Below are positions 16,573 through 24,283 of a stretch of 64,000 nt of DNA, piece after piece. Under the pieces are notes generated by a model that ran no database searches, was not told the origin of the DNA, and worked only from the letters and a program-made list of their open reading frames with translations. Positions within the stretch are counted from its first letter, which is position 1; every line of letters begins with the position of its first letter. Position numbers and translations under genes: made by a program. This DNA comes from Magnetococcus sp. PR-3 (GTDB taxonomy: Bacteria > Pseudomonadota > Magnetococcia > Magnetococcales > Magnetococcaceae), in NCBI RefSeq assembly GCF_036689865.1, contig NZ_JBAHUQ010000001.1:62001-126000 (forward strand), in the 5' to 3' direction.

Positions 16573-17516
16573 TGGTAGTCGCTCCCGTCCAGGTCGTTGC
16601 TTAAGGTCACGGTGAACATGTGCCCGACCGCTTCATTGCGTGCTCCTTGAAAATCAAAACTGGACTGCACGCCACCGGGCCCCTCAACCGCCAGCTTGGG
16701 CTTGGGCAGATAGACCTCATGACAGGTAAACAGGATACTGTTGTTAGCATCCACTCGGTAGCCGAACTCCAGATCCACCGGCGTACCATTGCTGGCCAGA
16801 TCAATGAGACTGGTGTCTGCAAAGCGAACATCAATGCGCCCTGTGAGGGAGGCCACCGTGGGATCTGCTCCATCGATGAGACCGTCATCCCGAATGGTCT
16901 CGATCTTTTCCAGATTGTTGCTGTAGGTAAGGGATCCACCGGTGAGGTTGGCCAGAGAAGTGCCACCCTTTTTGATGGAGCCCTGAAACTGGCTGATGCG
17001 TTCAAAGGTAAGAGCGGTGGGTGTGCCTCCTTGAGATGAAGCCGAACGGTTTTCCCCTTGGGCAACCAGATTCAGCGTCGCCGCAGCAGCCCCTGAGCGT
17101 TGAAACTCCAGGGCCAGGGAGTTCACCATCACACCAGCACTGAGAAAATAGGCGGGTACCTCCAGCATACCCACCTCAATGCTGTAGCTGGGTAGCACCT
17201 GTTCACCGGAGGCGAAGGTGTGCACATAGGGGCCACTGCCGGTGGTGTCGGCACTGCCCAACAATCCGGTCAGCCACAGCCCCATGTAACGCAGGTCCAT
17301 GGGAGTTACTACCTCCCCCTCCACATTGATCACATCCTGTAGAGGGGGGAGAGGAACTCGCCCCTGCCCCAGCACCGGGTCATCCACTAACCCCTGTTCA
17401 CTACCCAAACTACAGCGATTGAAAGGCATACGGATAAAGTTGCCGGAGGGCTTTTGACCGTAGACGGTTTCCCGTTTCAACAACAGGTGGGCATTGGCCC
17501 CATATGCACGTGCCAA
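16569..17516 (-). CDS. Phage tail tube protein (major tail protein)
   Basis: 315 residues. N-terminus ANAHLLLKRETVYGQKPSG ... FIRMPFNRCSLGSEQGLVDDPVL is that of the Phage_tube_2 type major tail proteins; the rest is beta-rich with GEVVTPMDLRYMGLWLTGLLGS. It polymerises around the tape measure to form the flexible tail. Position after head-completion genes and before the chaperone agrees. Confidence 0.87.
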   Translation of the reverse strand: MARAYGANAHLLLKRETVYGQKPSGNFIRMPFNRCSLGSEQGLVDDPVLGQGRVPLPPLQDVINVEGEVVTPMDLRYMGLWLTGLLGSADTTGSGPYVHTFASGEQVLPSYSIEVGMLEVPAYFLSAGVMVNSLALEFQRSGAAAATLNLVAQGENRSASSQGGTPTALTFERISQFQGSIKKGGTSLANLTGGSLTYSNNLEKIETIRDDGLIDGADPTVASLTGRIDVRFADTSLIDLASNGTPVDLEFGYRVDANNSILFTCHEVYLPKPKLAVEGPGGVQSSFDFQGARNEAVGHMFTVTLSNDLDGSDYQ

Positions 17517-17530
17517 AGTCTTACTCCCAG

Positions 17531-17567
17531 AAAAGAACCGCCCCCTGTATCTTCACAAGGGGCGGTT
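17531..17567 (-). terminator. Rho-independent terminator after the decoration-like gene
   Basis: Minus-strand hairpin with arms AACCGCCCC (17567-17559) and GGGGCGGTT (17544-17536) and a 14-nt loop, followed by CTTTTCT. It lies between the 173-residue decoration-like gene and the tail tube gene, so it would reduce transcription into the tail genes unless antitermination operates. Confidence 0.7.
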
Positions 17568-17573
17568 TGGTTA

Positions 17574-18095
17574 TCAGGCCAAAGTGATGCCGTCCGTCGC
17601 TTCAAATGCCAACTCGTTAGCGGAAACCGCCTTACCCAGATACTGCACCACATGACCAGAGCCGGTGGGGGGAGTGTTGGTGGTAGCCCCTGCGGTATCC
17701 GCAGAGAGGAACATGCGTTCACCGGGGGTCAGCCCGGAGAGTTGATCCGATACCCCTTCAAAGTAGACCGCCACATCGTTGCCCACGGTGGCCGCCTCTT
17801 TCACGAAACCATCCGCCTGGCTGGTGTTGGCATTGGCTTGAGCGGGGCGCACCTTGAGAGTGCCAGCATCGTCATAAATATTAACAAAATCCCCAGCTGC
17901 CACATCAACACCAACGGTGATGCTCTTCAAATCCGGTCCAATACCTGTGGGCATGAGGTTGAGCGCCAAACGTCCTGCGGTATCCAGAGCTACAATTTTA
18001 CCGGCATCACTGGCACCGGTGGTGGTATCCACTGCCAGAGCCTCTTTGGTCTTACCGTCGGTGGTATCAATCTTCAGATATTTACTAATAGCCAT
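17574..18095 (-). CDS. Probable capsid decoration/fibre-like phage protein
   Basis: 173 residues in two modules. N-terminal (1-50): MAISKYLKIDTTDGKTKEALAV ... DAGKIVALDTAGRLALNLMP. C-terminal (58-173), beta-rich: GDFVNIYDDAGTLKVR ... GLTPGERMFLS ... TPPTGSGHVVQYLGKAVSANELAFE, a domain seen in phage capsid decoration and fibre-related proteins. The N-module is repeated in the next upstream gene and the C-module at the end of the tail terminator-like protein, so this region evolved by module duplication. Flanked by terminators on both sides. Exact location on the virion unknown. Confidence 0.65.
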   Translation of the reverse strand: MAISKYLKIDTTDGKTKEALAVDTTTGASDAGKIVALDTAGRLALNLMPTGIGPDLKSITVGVDVAAGDFVNIYDDAGTLKVRPAQANANTSQADGFVKEAATVGNDVAVYFEGVSDQLSGLTPGERMFLSADTAGATTNTPPTGSGHVVQYLGKAVSANELAFEATDGITLA

Positions 18096-18120
18096 GGGCC
18101 TTACTCCTCATTGTTGGCTA

Positions 18121-18148
18121 AAAACAGAAAACCCGCCGGAATGGCGGG
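18121..18148 (-). terminator. Rho-independent terminator after the 66-residue gene
   Basis: Minus-strand stem CCCGCC (18148-18143), loop ATTCC, GGCGGG (18137-18132), then TTTTCTGTTTTTAG. It lies directly downstream of the small Cys-tailed protein gene and upstream of the 173-residue gene, isolating each as its own transcript end. Confidence 0.75.
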
Positions 18149-18154
18149 GTGGGA

Positions 18155-18355
18155 TTACTTCTTCTTGGATTTGTCATCGTGGCGGCAGGAACATCGACAG
18201 CACCCTGCCGGGAGCATGCTTTTGGAGAGTTTTCCGTGCCGGTCCAGAGCTACGATCTTTCCAGCATCCTTACGACCTTTAGATCGATCGGTGGCATAGG
18301 CCTCCTCAGGCTGGCCGGAGCCCCCGTTCAGTCGGATAAACTTTTGTGTTCCCAT
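18155..18355 (-). CDS. Small paralogue of the decoration-like protein, Cys-rich tail
   Basis: 66 residues. Residues 1-51 (MGTQKFIRLNGGSGQPEEAYATD ... DAGKIVALDRHGKLSKSMLP) are clearly homologous to residues 1-50 of the downstream protein, including the DAGKIVALD core. After the shared LP the sequence diverges into CCRCSCRHDDKSKKK, with four Cys, a His and a basic end. It looks like a duplicated N-terminal module with a new metal- or nucleic acid-binding tail. Real gene status is supported by the homology and the terminator directly after it. Function unknown. Confidence 0.7.
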   Translation of the reverse strand: MGTQKFIRLNGGSGQPEEAYATDRSKGRKDAGKIVALDRHGKLSKSMLPAGCCRCSCRHDDKSKKK

Positions 18356-18365
18356 AATGATGCCT

Positions 18366-19184
18366 CTACAAAAGTTGAATAGTGGGTTCGATGCTCAGGA
18401 ACAGTTCTGTAGGCGAGAGCGCCCGCCCCACCGTGGTGAGGCAACCAGATGTTGGGGGTGTTTGAGTGGGTAGACCATCCAGACCCAAGAACACCCCATC
18501 GGGATCGGTAGACCAGTTCCAGCCAGGGTTTGAGATCGGCCCAAACACCTGAATGGGTATTGCCTCCCCCTGCTGGGCTGAGACCAGATTCATCCCCAGC
18601 ACCGTGCCGGAGCCCACCTGATCGGCCAGCACCAGTTGGGTATCGTTGTTCAGGGTGATCAAGCGGAAGGCTTCCAGATCCTCCCCGGCTACGAAGGTAA
18701 CGTTGTTGCTGCAGCTTGCTGGCTCATTAAGGGGGCCGGGAAGAGCGCAGTGGCTCCAGGAGGCTGGTGATTCATACTCAATCACCGGCTCCAGCACCGC
18801 AGATTTGATGGTGGCGGCTCCCTCGACCGCTTCTAAATCCGTGGATGGCTGCCCGATGGTCATACCGTAGGCCAGACCACCCAAAGTGGGATTGGCGGCC
18901 AACCGCTCCCCTACCCCTGCGATCAAGGCATCCAGGGCTAGATCCCGCTTTACAGCATCACCCTCTTGCACATAGAGCTCAATCTCCACCTGATGGCTGT
19001 AGTAAGCCCCACCCAAGCCACCTAATGCGAGATCGGGATGGCCGGGATCTCCATCTCTTAGAATGACCAAACCACCAGCAGGAATCTTTACGGGCACTGC
19101 AATATTGCGCTCAACTTTGGCATCAGGGACGGTATCTAGTACCGCTCTGAGCACCTGAAGGATCTGTTCTGTTTTTGTAGGCAT
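18366..19184 (-). CDS. Tail terminator-like protein fused to decoration-type domain
   Basis: 272 residues. Residues 1-145 (TKTEQILQVLRAVLDTVPDAKVERN ... YSHQVEIELYVQEGD) have the pattern of the tail terminator/completion proteins often mislabelled acyl-CoA transferase. Residues about 155-270 (VTFVAGEDLEAFRLITLNND ... GVFLGLDGL ... TPPTSGCLTTVGRALSPTELFLS) resemble the C-module of the 173-residue neighbour. A fusion of head-tail completion and decoration-like domain is unusual. Located between head-tail adaptor genes and tail tube, as expected for a terminator. Confidence 0.7.
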   Translation of the reverse strand: MPTKTEQILQVLRAVLDTVPDAKVERNIAVPVKIPAGGLVILRDGDPGHPDLALGGLGGAYYSHQVEIELYVQEGDAVKRDLALDALIAGVGERLAANPTLGGLAYGMTIGQPSTDLEAVEGAATIKSAVLEPVIEYESPASWSHCALPGPLNEPASCSNNVTFVAGEDLEAFRLITLNNDTQLVLADQVGSGTVLGMNLVSAQQGEAIPIQVFGPISNPGWNWSTDPDGVFLGLDGLPTQTPPTSGCLTTVGRALSPTELFLSIEPTIQLL

Positions 19185-19235
19185 CTTTCAACTACAAATA
19201 TCTTGGTATGCGCTATACTGGAAATGCAGGTTGTT

Positions 19236-19326
19236 GGCCCAGTCGAGGGCTCCTTGGACATGAAACAGAAAGCCACTTGAGCATAAGAGCATAGGATGGC
19301 ATCTCGGCTGGGCCCCTTCTGTTTCA
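19236..19326. other. Nested inverted repeats that could form a pseudoknot
   Basis: The 139-bp gap between two head-tail genes contains two interlocked perfect inverted repeats: GGCCCAG (19236-19242) with CTGGGCC (19308-19314), and TGAAACAGAA (19261-19270) with TTCTGTTTCA (19317-19326). Because the arms alternate A, B, A', B', RNA from either strand could fold as an H-type pseudoknot. The B' arm contains the stop codon of the upstream gene. Function unknown; chance cannot be excluded. Confidence 0.45.
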
Positions 19327-19980
19327 ACTGTTCCTTCTTCCCATCTTCTGATCGATCAATGTAGGTAATCGGGCCAACCAGCGGTTGGTAGCTCTTGCCA
19401 CATCCAATTTTTTGGGAATGCGTACCTGGGGTACCATGACAAACATCACAACAGTGGTAATGCCGCTTTTGATCCTACCCGATTTAGTATAGCTACCACC
19501 CTTTGCCCGCCGACCCACCCGACCAGTCTTGGCGCTGATGCGCACCCCATCCACCACCAGTAGTGACGGCTTGCCTTTTCGGTAGACAAACCGAAGAGGT
19601 CCATACCGGCCTTCGGGAAAATTGCCTGGGTGTACCCGTTTACCATCGGTGCCCCGTTTAGGCGCAGCTGGTGTAGGAATGGCCAGCCATAGTCCGTTCT
19701 TACCACGGATGACCGCACCACGATCAAACACACGCATGATTTTAGGAGCTTTGGACCAAACCAGCGCTGCGGCATCAGTACCCTGGTTGGTATAGCTTCT
19801 ATTGCGCCAGCTGTAAGCGAGCCGTGTTCCCAGGCCTGCTGAGATCACCTGCCTACGCAGTTCATCCTTCAGCCCTTGTCCCGCTACATGGGTACCACTG
19901 GTGACAGCCCGTTTGATACGCAGAAGATCCTGGGCCATATCCTGCTGGATAGACCCTGCTCTGTTGGTGGTAAGGCGCAT
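19324..19980 (-). CDS. Head-tail/minor tail protein (DUF6441-like)
   Basis: 218 residues from the ATG at 19980, which lies 2 bp after the stop of the head-tail joining gene; an in-frame start at 20010 is less likely. Highly basic. The pattern RNRSYTNQGTDAAALVWSKAPKIMRVFDRGAVIRGKNGLWLAIPT and the C-terminal VPQVRIPKKLDV match DUF6441-type phage proteins found between head-tail adaptor and tail terminator, the slot of gpZ/HK97 gp10-like proteins. Role in neck assembly inferred from position. Confidence 0.7.
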   Translation of the reverse strand: MRLTTNRAGSIQQDMAQDLLRIKRAVTSGTHVAGQGLKDELRRQVISAGLGTRLAYSWRNRSYTNQGTDAAALVWSKAPKIMRVFDRGAVIRGKNGLWLAIPTPAAPKRGTDGKRVHPGNFPEGRYGPLRFVYRKGKPSLLVVDGVRISAKTGRVGRRAKGGSYTKSGRIKSGITTVVMFVMVPQVRIPKKLDVARATNRWLARLPTLIDQKMGRRNS

Positions 19981-19982
19981 GA

Positions 19983-20288
19983 TTAGACGGGATAACAGTC
20001 CAAGGTCCACACCAGCCGATCCCTGTCAGCCACCGGCTCACCCTGGATCAGGTAATCCACACCATCAACATGCAACTGATCGCCAGAACGAGGGCTTAAA
20101 ACTTCAGAGACTCGAAACTCAAAAACGGCTGTTTCGCTATGAATGCGCGTATCCCCAAACGCCGTCACTTCATCGGGGCGTTTGGTCATCGCGGTGATCG
20201 CAACTGACTCACCCCCACCGGGTGTGTAGGTGGCTGGGATACCAAAGCTCTGAAAGGTGGCATCCACTGCCATGCTGAAGGGGTTCAT
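19983..20288 (-). CDS. Head-tail joining protein (gpFII-like)
   Basis: 101 residues, beta-rich: ATYTPGGGESVAITAMTKRPDE ... FEFRVSEVLSPRSGDQLHVDGVDYLIQGEPVADRDRLVWTL. The RSGDQ...DG..Y.I pattern is typical of FII-type head-tail adaptors that complete the connector. Starts at the last base of the capsid gene (20288), so translationally coupled. Confidence 0.75.
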   Translation of the reverse strand: MNPFSMAVDATFQSFGIPATYTPGGGESVAITAMTKRPDEVTAFGDTRIHSETAVFEFRVSEVLSPRSGDQLHVDGVDYLIQGEPVADRDRLVWTLDCYPV

Positions 20289-21304
20289 TAGGTACGCTTA
20301 GCCTTGAGCAACACGCGTGGGCGCGTGCAGATGGGCAGCGGATTGGACTGCACATGCAGCATCACCCAACGGGCAAACTGCTGATCCACGGCCTGCTTGG
20401 CATACCGAGGCAGACCGATGGTATTTACCGTCTCCACAAAATCCGCCGGAGCGTTGTACTGTCGGAACAGGCCGGGTACGCCTACCGGGAAGAAATGAGC
20501 CTTGCTAGGATCGTGGAACTCCACTGACCCCACCTTGCCCCGATACTCTTCAAAGATAATCCCCGCATACTCAAAGGAGCCACGAGCCTGTCCCTGACGT
20601 AGGAACAGTCCATCCATGTAGCGTTCGTAAGCAGTGCTTACCTCTGGGTGTGTAATCAGCTCATCAAAAAAATCAGGACCACAGATGGCATGGATATGGT
20701 CATAGGGCTGGGCACCCAGTTCATCTTCAATTTTGCGGCGGATGGTGTGGCATTTCTTCTTTACCGCACCAGCCTGGGGATTGGCGTTATCCAGATCGAA
20801 ATCCACCTCGCCCTGCTGGCTGACCCCAAACTCGGTGAAAAGGTCATAGAGCACGGTGCTGCCATCGGCATCCAGGATTTGTCCCTTGATGGCTCCGATG
20901 CGCAAATGCTCCAGGGTGGCGTCAATCTTCCGGGCCACCTCCTCCAGGCGGTTATTCACCACCGTCTGTACCCCCTCCAGATTGCTCTCTGAGCCGAAAG
21001 CCCGAAGATTCTGCACCTCATCGGCCAGAATGGTGTCCTCCAGGGCGATGTGGGGCACGGTCAGAGAGCGAGCCTTACGCTTATTGCTGCTATTCTGAAC
21101 CGCCGGAGCCCCACGGGCGGTGGTCTCCACCAGATTGAGGGACCCCTCCCGCTCTTCGATGAGCACCGTGGTGGTGGAAACACCCTGTTCGTGAAAAATG
21201 CCCAACTGGCCAATACGGCCCGGGACAAAGGGCATCTTGTTGATGGCATCCGTCAACGACACCATGGAGAAAGCATTGTTATTAAATACGTCAAGCGCAG
21301 CCAT
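20288..21304 (-). CDS. Major capsid protein, lambda E family
   Basis: 338 residues, full length for the Phage_cap_E family (lambda E is 341). Recognisable blocks: LTDAINKMPFVPGRIGQLGIF near the N-terminus, LVETTARGAP, TVPHIALEDTILADEVQNLRAFG, and the C-terminal CTRPRVLLKA. Next to decoration protein D and the ClpP-like protease, reproducing the lambda head order. Confidence 0.93.
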   Translation of the reverse strand: MAALDVFNNNAFSMVSLTDAINKMPFVPGRIGQLGIFHEQGVSTTTVLIEEREGSLNLVETTARGAPAVQNSSNKRKARSLTVPHIALEDTILADEVQNLRAFGSESNLEGVQTVVNNRLEEVARKIDATLEHLRIGAIKGQILDADGSTVLYDLFTEFGVSQQGEVDFDLDNANPQAGAVKKKCHTIRRKIEDELGAQPYDHIHAICGPDFFDELITHPEVSTAYERYMDGLFLRQGQARGSFEYAGIIFEEYRGKVGSVEFHDPSKAHFFPVGVPGLFRQYNAPADFVETVNTIGLPRYAKQAVDQQFARWVMLHVQSNPLPICTRPRVLLKAKRT

Positions 21305-21315
21305 GGGTGGCCTCC

Positions 21316-21681
21316 TTACCGGGCAATGATGTTCTGATCGGCCAGTTGGCCAAGGGCGGTGGTTTTCTGGGCATCGGTGACAGCGGCATCGAAGACCAAA
21401 CGACCGGCATTAGCCTCTGCCAGACGATGGATCACCACCCCACCAGCATCTCCAGCGGATGCATCCACATGGTCATAGAGAATGGCCACCGCCACCTCCG
21501 CTCCACTGGTAGCAGCGGGATCGATCTCCCGGTATTTTCCGCTACTGGTGATTTTCCCAAGCACCGTACCGGGTACCAGGGTGCGACCATTGAGGATGGT
21601 CACCGTCTCTCGGCTAATAGAGCCGTTTCCTTCGGAGACCACAAACTCTCCGGCATGGTTGGTTTCATTCATTTCAGGCAT
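21316..21681 (-). CDS. Head decoration protein D
   Basis: 121 residues with EFVVSEGNGSISRETVTI, LVPGTVLGKIT and AVAILYDHVDASAGD, matching the lambda gpD (HDPD) family that trimerises on the capsid surface and stabilises it after expansion. Lies directly upstream of the capsid gene, in the lambda order C-D-E. Confidence 0.9.
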   Translation of the reverse strand: MPEMNETNHAGEFVVSEGNGSISRETVTILNGRTLVPGTVLGKITSSGKYREIDPAATSGAEVAVAILYDHVDASAGDAGGVVIHRLAEANAGRLVFDAAVTDAQKTTALGQLADQNIIAR

Positions 21682-21692
21682 GGAACAGGCTC

Positions 21693-22616
21693 CTATGGAT
21701 TGGGCTGATTACGGGCGGCGTAGATGGCGTGGGTATCGATGGTTGGCTGGGGATGTTCGTCCAGAGCCGGGCCGTGGCGGTGACGGATATCCAGACGGTC
21801 ACCTTCATCGGCTCGCGCATCAATCAAGGCTCGCCTGATCTGACCAGCCTCCACACCCTGAGCAATGAAGTTGGAGGCCCGTCCCGGCATACCGGCCAAA
21901 TCGCAGATCTCATGCACTTCATTGACGTAGGCCAGGGTCTTCTTACGCTCATCCGAGCGCACGGAGTCTAGGTCCACCACGTTGTTCTGGGGCTGTTTGG
22001 GTTCAGGGTGGGACAACTCACAGTTGGTCAGACATTCTGGTGTGTTCTTGAAGCGTCCCAAATCAAAGAAGGCTGCCATCTGCACCGGCTTGTCCACCCG
22101 ATCAGCAAAACCCATCTCCACCGCCTCTTCAGCAGTGAGCCAACTTTCATTGGCCATCAGGGCCTCGATCTCCTCATCAGAGCGTCCAGTCTTTTCTCGG
22201 TAGGCGGACACCAACCCTGCTTTCATTTTATCCAGAGCTTCCGCCATGGAACGCATCTCATCCGCTGTGCCCCACACCAGACCTGATGGATCATGGATCA
22301 TCATCATGGCATTTTCCGGCATCACCACCTCATCCCCCGCCATGGCGATGACCGAGGCAATGGAGGCGGCGATGCCATCCACAAACACCGTCACACGGGC
22401 TGTGTGCCGCTTGAGGGCGTTATGAATGGCAATGCCATCAAACACGGAACCTCCAGGACTGTTCACGCGCAGGGTGATGGCCTTGGCGTGCTCTACCTTT
22501 TTGAGTTCATCCAAAAAACTCTTGGCGGTAATGCCGTAAGCGCCAATCTCGTCATAGATGGCAATCTCAGCGGGCGCATCCCCTTTGGCGGTGATGCGAA
22601 ACCAGGTTCTGCTCAT
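21693..22616 (-). CDS. ClpP-like prohead protease (lambda C type)
   Basis: 307 residues. The S14/ClpP-like domain spans about 1-200 with LRVNSPGGSVFDGIAIHNAL, catalytic Ser85 in VDGIAASIAS and His108 in MMIHDP. The C-terminal third (about 210-290) is charged and may act as scaffold in cis. Overlaps the portal gene by 4 bp (ATGA at 22613-22616). Cleaves scaffold and capsid precursors during head maturation. Confidence 0.9.
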   Translation of the reverse strand: MSRTWFRITAKGDAPAEIAIYDEIGAYGITAKSFLDELKKVEHAKAITLRVNSPGGSVFDGIAIHNALKRHTARVTVFVDGIAASIASVIAMAGDEVVMPENAMMMIHDPSGLVWGTADEMRSMAEALDKMKAGLVSAYREKTGRSDEEIEALMANESWLTAEEAVEMGFADRVDKPVQMAAFFDLGRFKNTPECLTNCELSHPEPKQPQNNVVDLDSVRSDERKKTLAYVNEVHEICDLAGMPGRASNFIAQGVEAGQIRRALIDARADEGDRLDIRHRHGPALDEHPQPTIDTHAIYAARNQPNP

Positions 22617-24058
22617 GCAGCACTCTCCTCTGGTGGTTGGACTTCTTGTTCTGGTGCGGCTGTGGAATCCTCAAACTGCAGTCCCAGCTCCCGTTCACGG
22701 CTATGGTCTGCTGCGATGCGGCGATCCACCTCTTCGGCGTCATACCCTTCGCTTTCGATGACATCGGAACGGGATTTGAGACCTGCACGGATGGCCTCTA
22801 CTTCTGCCTTACGATCCTTGAGGGGATCGACCCAATCCCACTTGGGTGGAATCCACTTCACCTGCTTGAGTTCAGGTTGATTATTGATCGATCCAGAGAG
22901 GGCAACCTCCCGAATCCAACGGTTCCACACCGGGCGGCAAAGTTGAAAAACCAGGGTGTTGTGTTGGAACTGCTCCATACGCCGCCTAAACTCCAGCTTC
23001 CCCTCCCGCAGAGAGGAGTAGTTGGCTTGGCGCAGGTCCCCAGTCACGTTGGTGTAGGGCACCCCCATGGCGCTGCAGCAGGCCAGCAGGGTTCGGTATT
23101 GGAACGCCTCATAGCTGCCCCCCACATCGGCTGGGTCGGAGAACTTGATATCCTCTCCAGGCAACAGCAACTGCATGGTGCCCGGTTGCAACCCCAACAG
23201 AGCGGCCCCCTCATCATCACGAGGCGCATCCTCCTCCCCCATCACATCCTCAGCCTGGGGGCGAGTGATGAACGCGGCGAACATGGCCGCCACCTTTTTG
23301 CGATCCAGTTCTGCATCGTCGTACTGATCCAGCAGCCACAGCTTGGGCAGGGCTGGAGCAATCCAGGGCAGGCCCCGAATCTGGCCCTCTTGCAGGGGCT
23401 GGAAGATGTGGATGATCTCACTGGCTGGGATGCGGACGGTCTGTCCACCACCCCGCTGTCTCAAATCGCCTGGATGATTTTTCAGGAAATGATAAGCCCG
23501 GCGCTGGCCTCGGCTGTCAAACTCCACTCCCATGAGGACTTCACGCCCATAGGGAAGCTGTTCGCTCTTCTCCAGCGGTAGTTGCTCTGCGGGAAGAAGC
23601 TGCAGTTGTAATGGGACTGAAAGTCCATCTTCAACCCGTCTAGGACGCAGCCTAATAAAACACTCACCCGCTTCAAAAAGGGCTCTGGCCACCATGGCCT
23701 GAAGACCGTAGAAGTCGGTCAGACCATCGGCATCGGCCTCATCGGTCCAATCCAGCCACAATCGCTGAAGTTGATCCTTAAGCACCGCATCCTGAATCAG
23801 GCTGGAGGGCTTGATCCCCGCCCCCACCGCATGGGCGGCAAAGCTGGCGGCTGCATTGGAGGCATAAGGGTTGGAGCGCACCAGCTCCCTGGATCGGGAA
23901 CGCAGTAAACCACCCCCCTGCAAAATCAGACTATTGAGGCTTTCATTACCACTGCGCCAACCCGCCAGCCGCCGTGCGGCACGGGCCGCCTCAAGTTGGG
24001 CTCGAGGCATGGGGATTCTGCCGGTTGCCAGATAGCGCAACCGCTGGAGCAAATTCAT
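22613..24058 (-). CDS. Portal protein, lambda B family
   Basis: 481 residues. N-terminal RSRSRELVRSNPYASNAAASFAAHAVG, the middle IPASEIIHIFQPLQEGQIRG, and CSAMGVPYTNVTGDLRQANYSSLREGKLEFRRRMEQFQ are diagnostic of lambda-type (PBSX/B) portals. Forms the dodecameric DNA gate at one capsid vertex. Gene order after gpW-like and before the protease is canonical. Confidence 0.93.
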   Translation of the reverse strand: MNLLQRLRYLATGRIPMPRAQLEAARAARRLAGWRSGNESLNSLILQGGGLLRSRSRELVRSNPYASNAAASFAAHAVGAGIKPSSLIQDAVLKDQLQRLWLDWTDEADADGLTDFYGLQAMVARALFEAGECFIRLRPRRVEDGLSVPLQLQLLPAEQLPLEKSEQLPYGREVLMGVEFDSRGQRRAYHFLKNHPGDLRQRGGGQTVRIPASEIIHIFQPLQEGQIRGLPWIAPALPKLWLLDQYDDAELDRKKVAAMFAAFITRPQAEDVMGEEDAPRDDEGAALLGLQPGTMQLLLPGEDIKFSDPADVGGSYEAFQYRTLLACCSAMGVPYTNVTGDLRQANYSSLREGKLEFRRRMEQFQHNTLVFQLCRPVWNRWIREVALSGSINNQPELKQVKWIPPKWDWVDPLKDRKAEVEAIRAGLKSRSDVIESEGYDAEEVDRRIAADHSRERELGLQFEDSTAAPEQEVQPPEESAA

Positions 24059-24064
24059 GAGTGT

Positions 24065-24280
24065 TCAATATCCTTTGGTGGTGTGGACGCGGATCTGTCG
24101 GACGGGTTTGGTGCCACTGACCTGAGCAATCTGACGCTCCAGATCTGCAATGGCGGTTTGGATCTCACTTTGGCCCCGATACTCCACGGTGCGTCCATCG
24201 TAGGAGACACGAGCAATGGGGCTGTGAACCTGGGCACGCAGGGCTTCCAGGCGCGTTTGCAAAGTGGTGAGATCTGCCAT
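24065..24280 (-). CDS. gpW-like head-tail joining protein
   Basis: 71 residues: LQTRLEALRAQVHSPIARVSYDGRTVEYRGQSEIQTAIADLERQIAQVSG. Two helices flank a beta hairpin (SYDGRTVEYR), the gpW-like architecture. Size and position between large terminase and portal equal lambda W. Confidence 0.85.
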   Translation of the reverse strand: MADLTTLQTRLEALRAQVHSPIARVSYDGRTVEYRGQSEIQTAIADLERQIAQVSGTKPVRQIRVHTTKGY

Positions 24281-24283
24281 GGT

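Noticed and set aside
19136-19327. 63-codon leftward ORF starting with TTG at the end of the DUF6441-like gene
   Set aside because: Overlaps the next gene by 49 bp, contains no family signal and lies over the inverted repeats; the RNA structure is a better explanation.
22637-23581. Rightward 314-codon ORF opposite the portal gene
   Set aside because: Antisense of a certain portal protein; no ribosome site, no recognisable domains.
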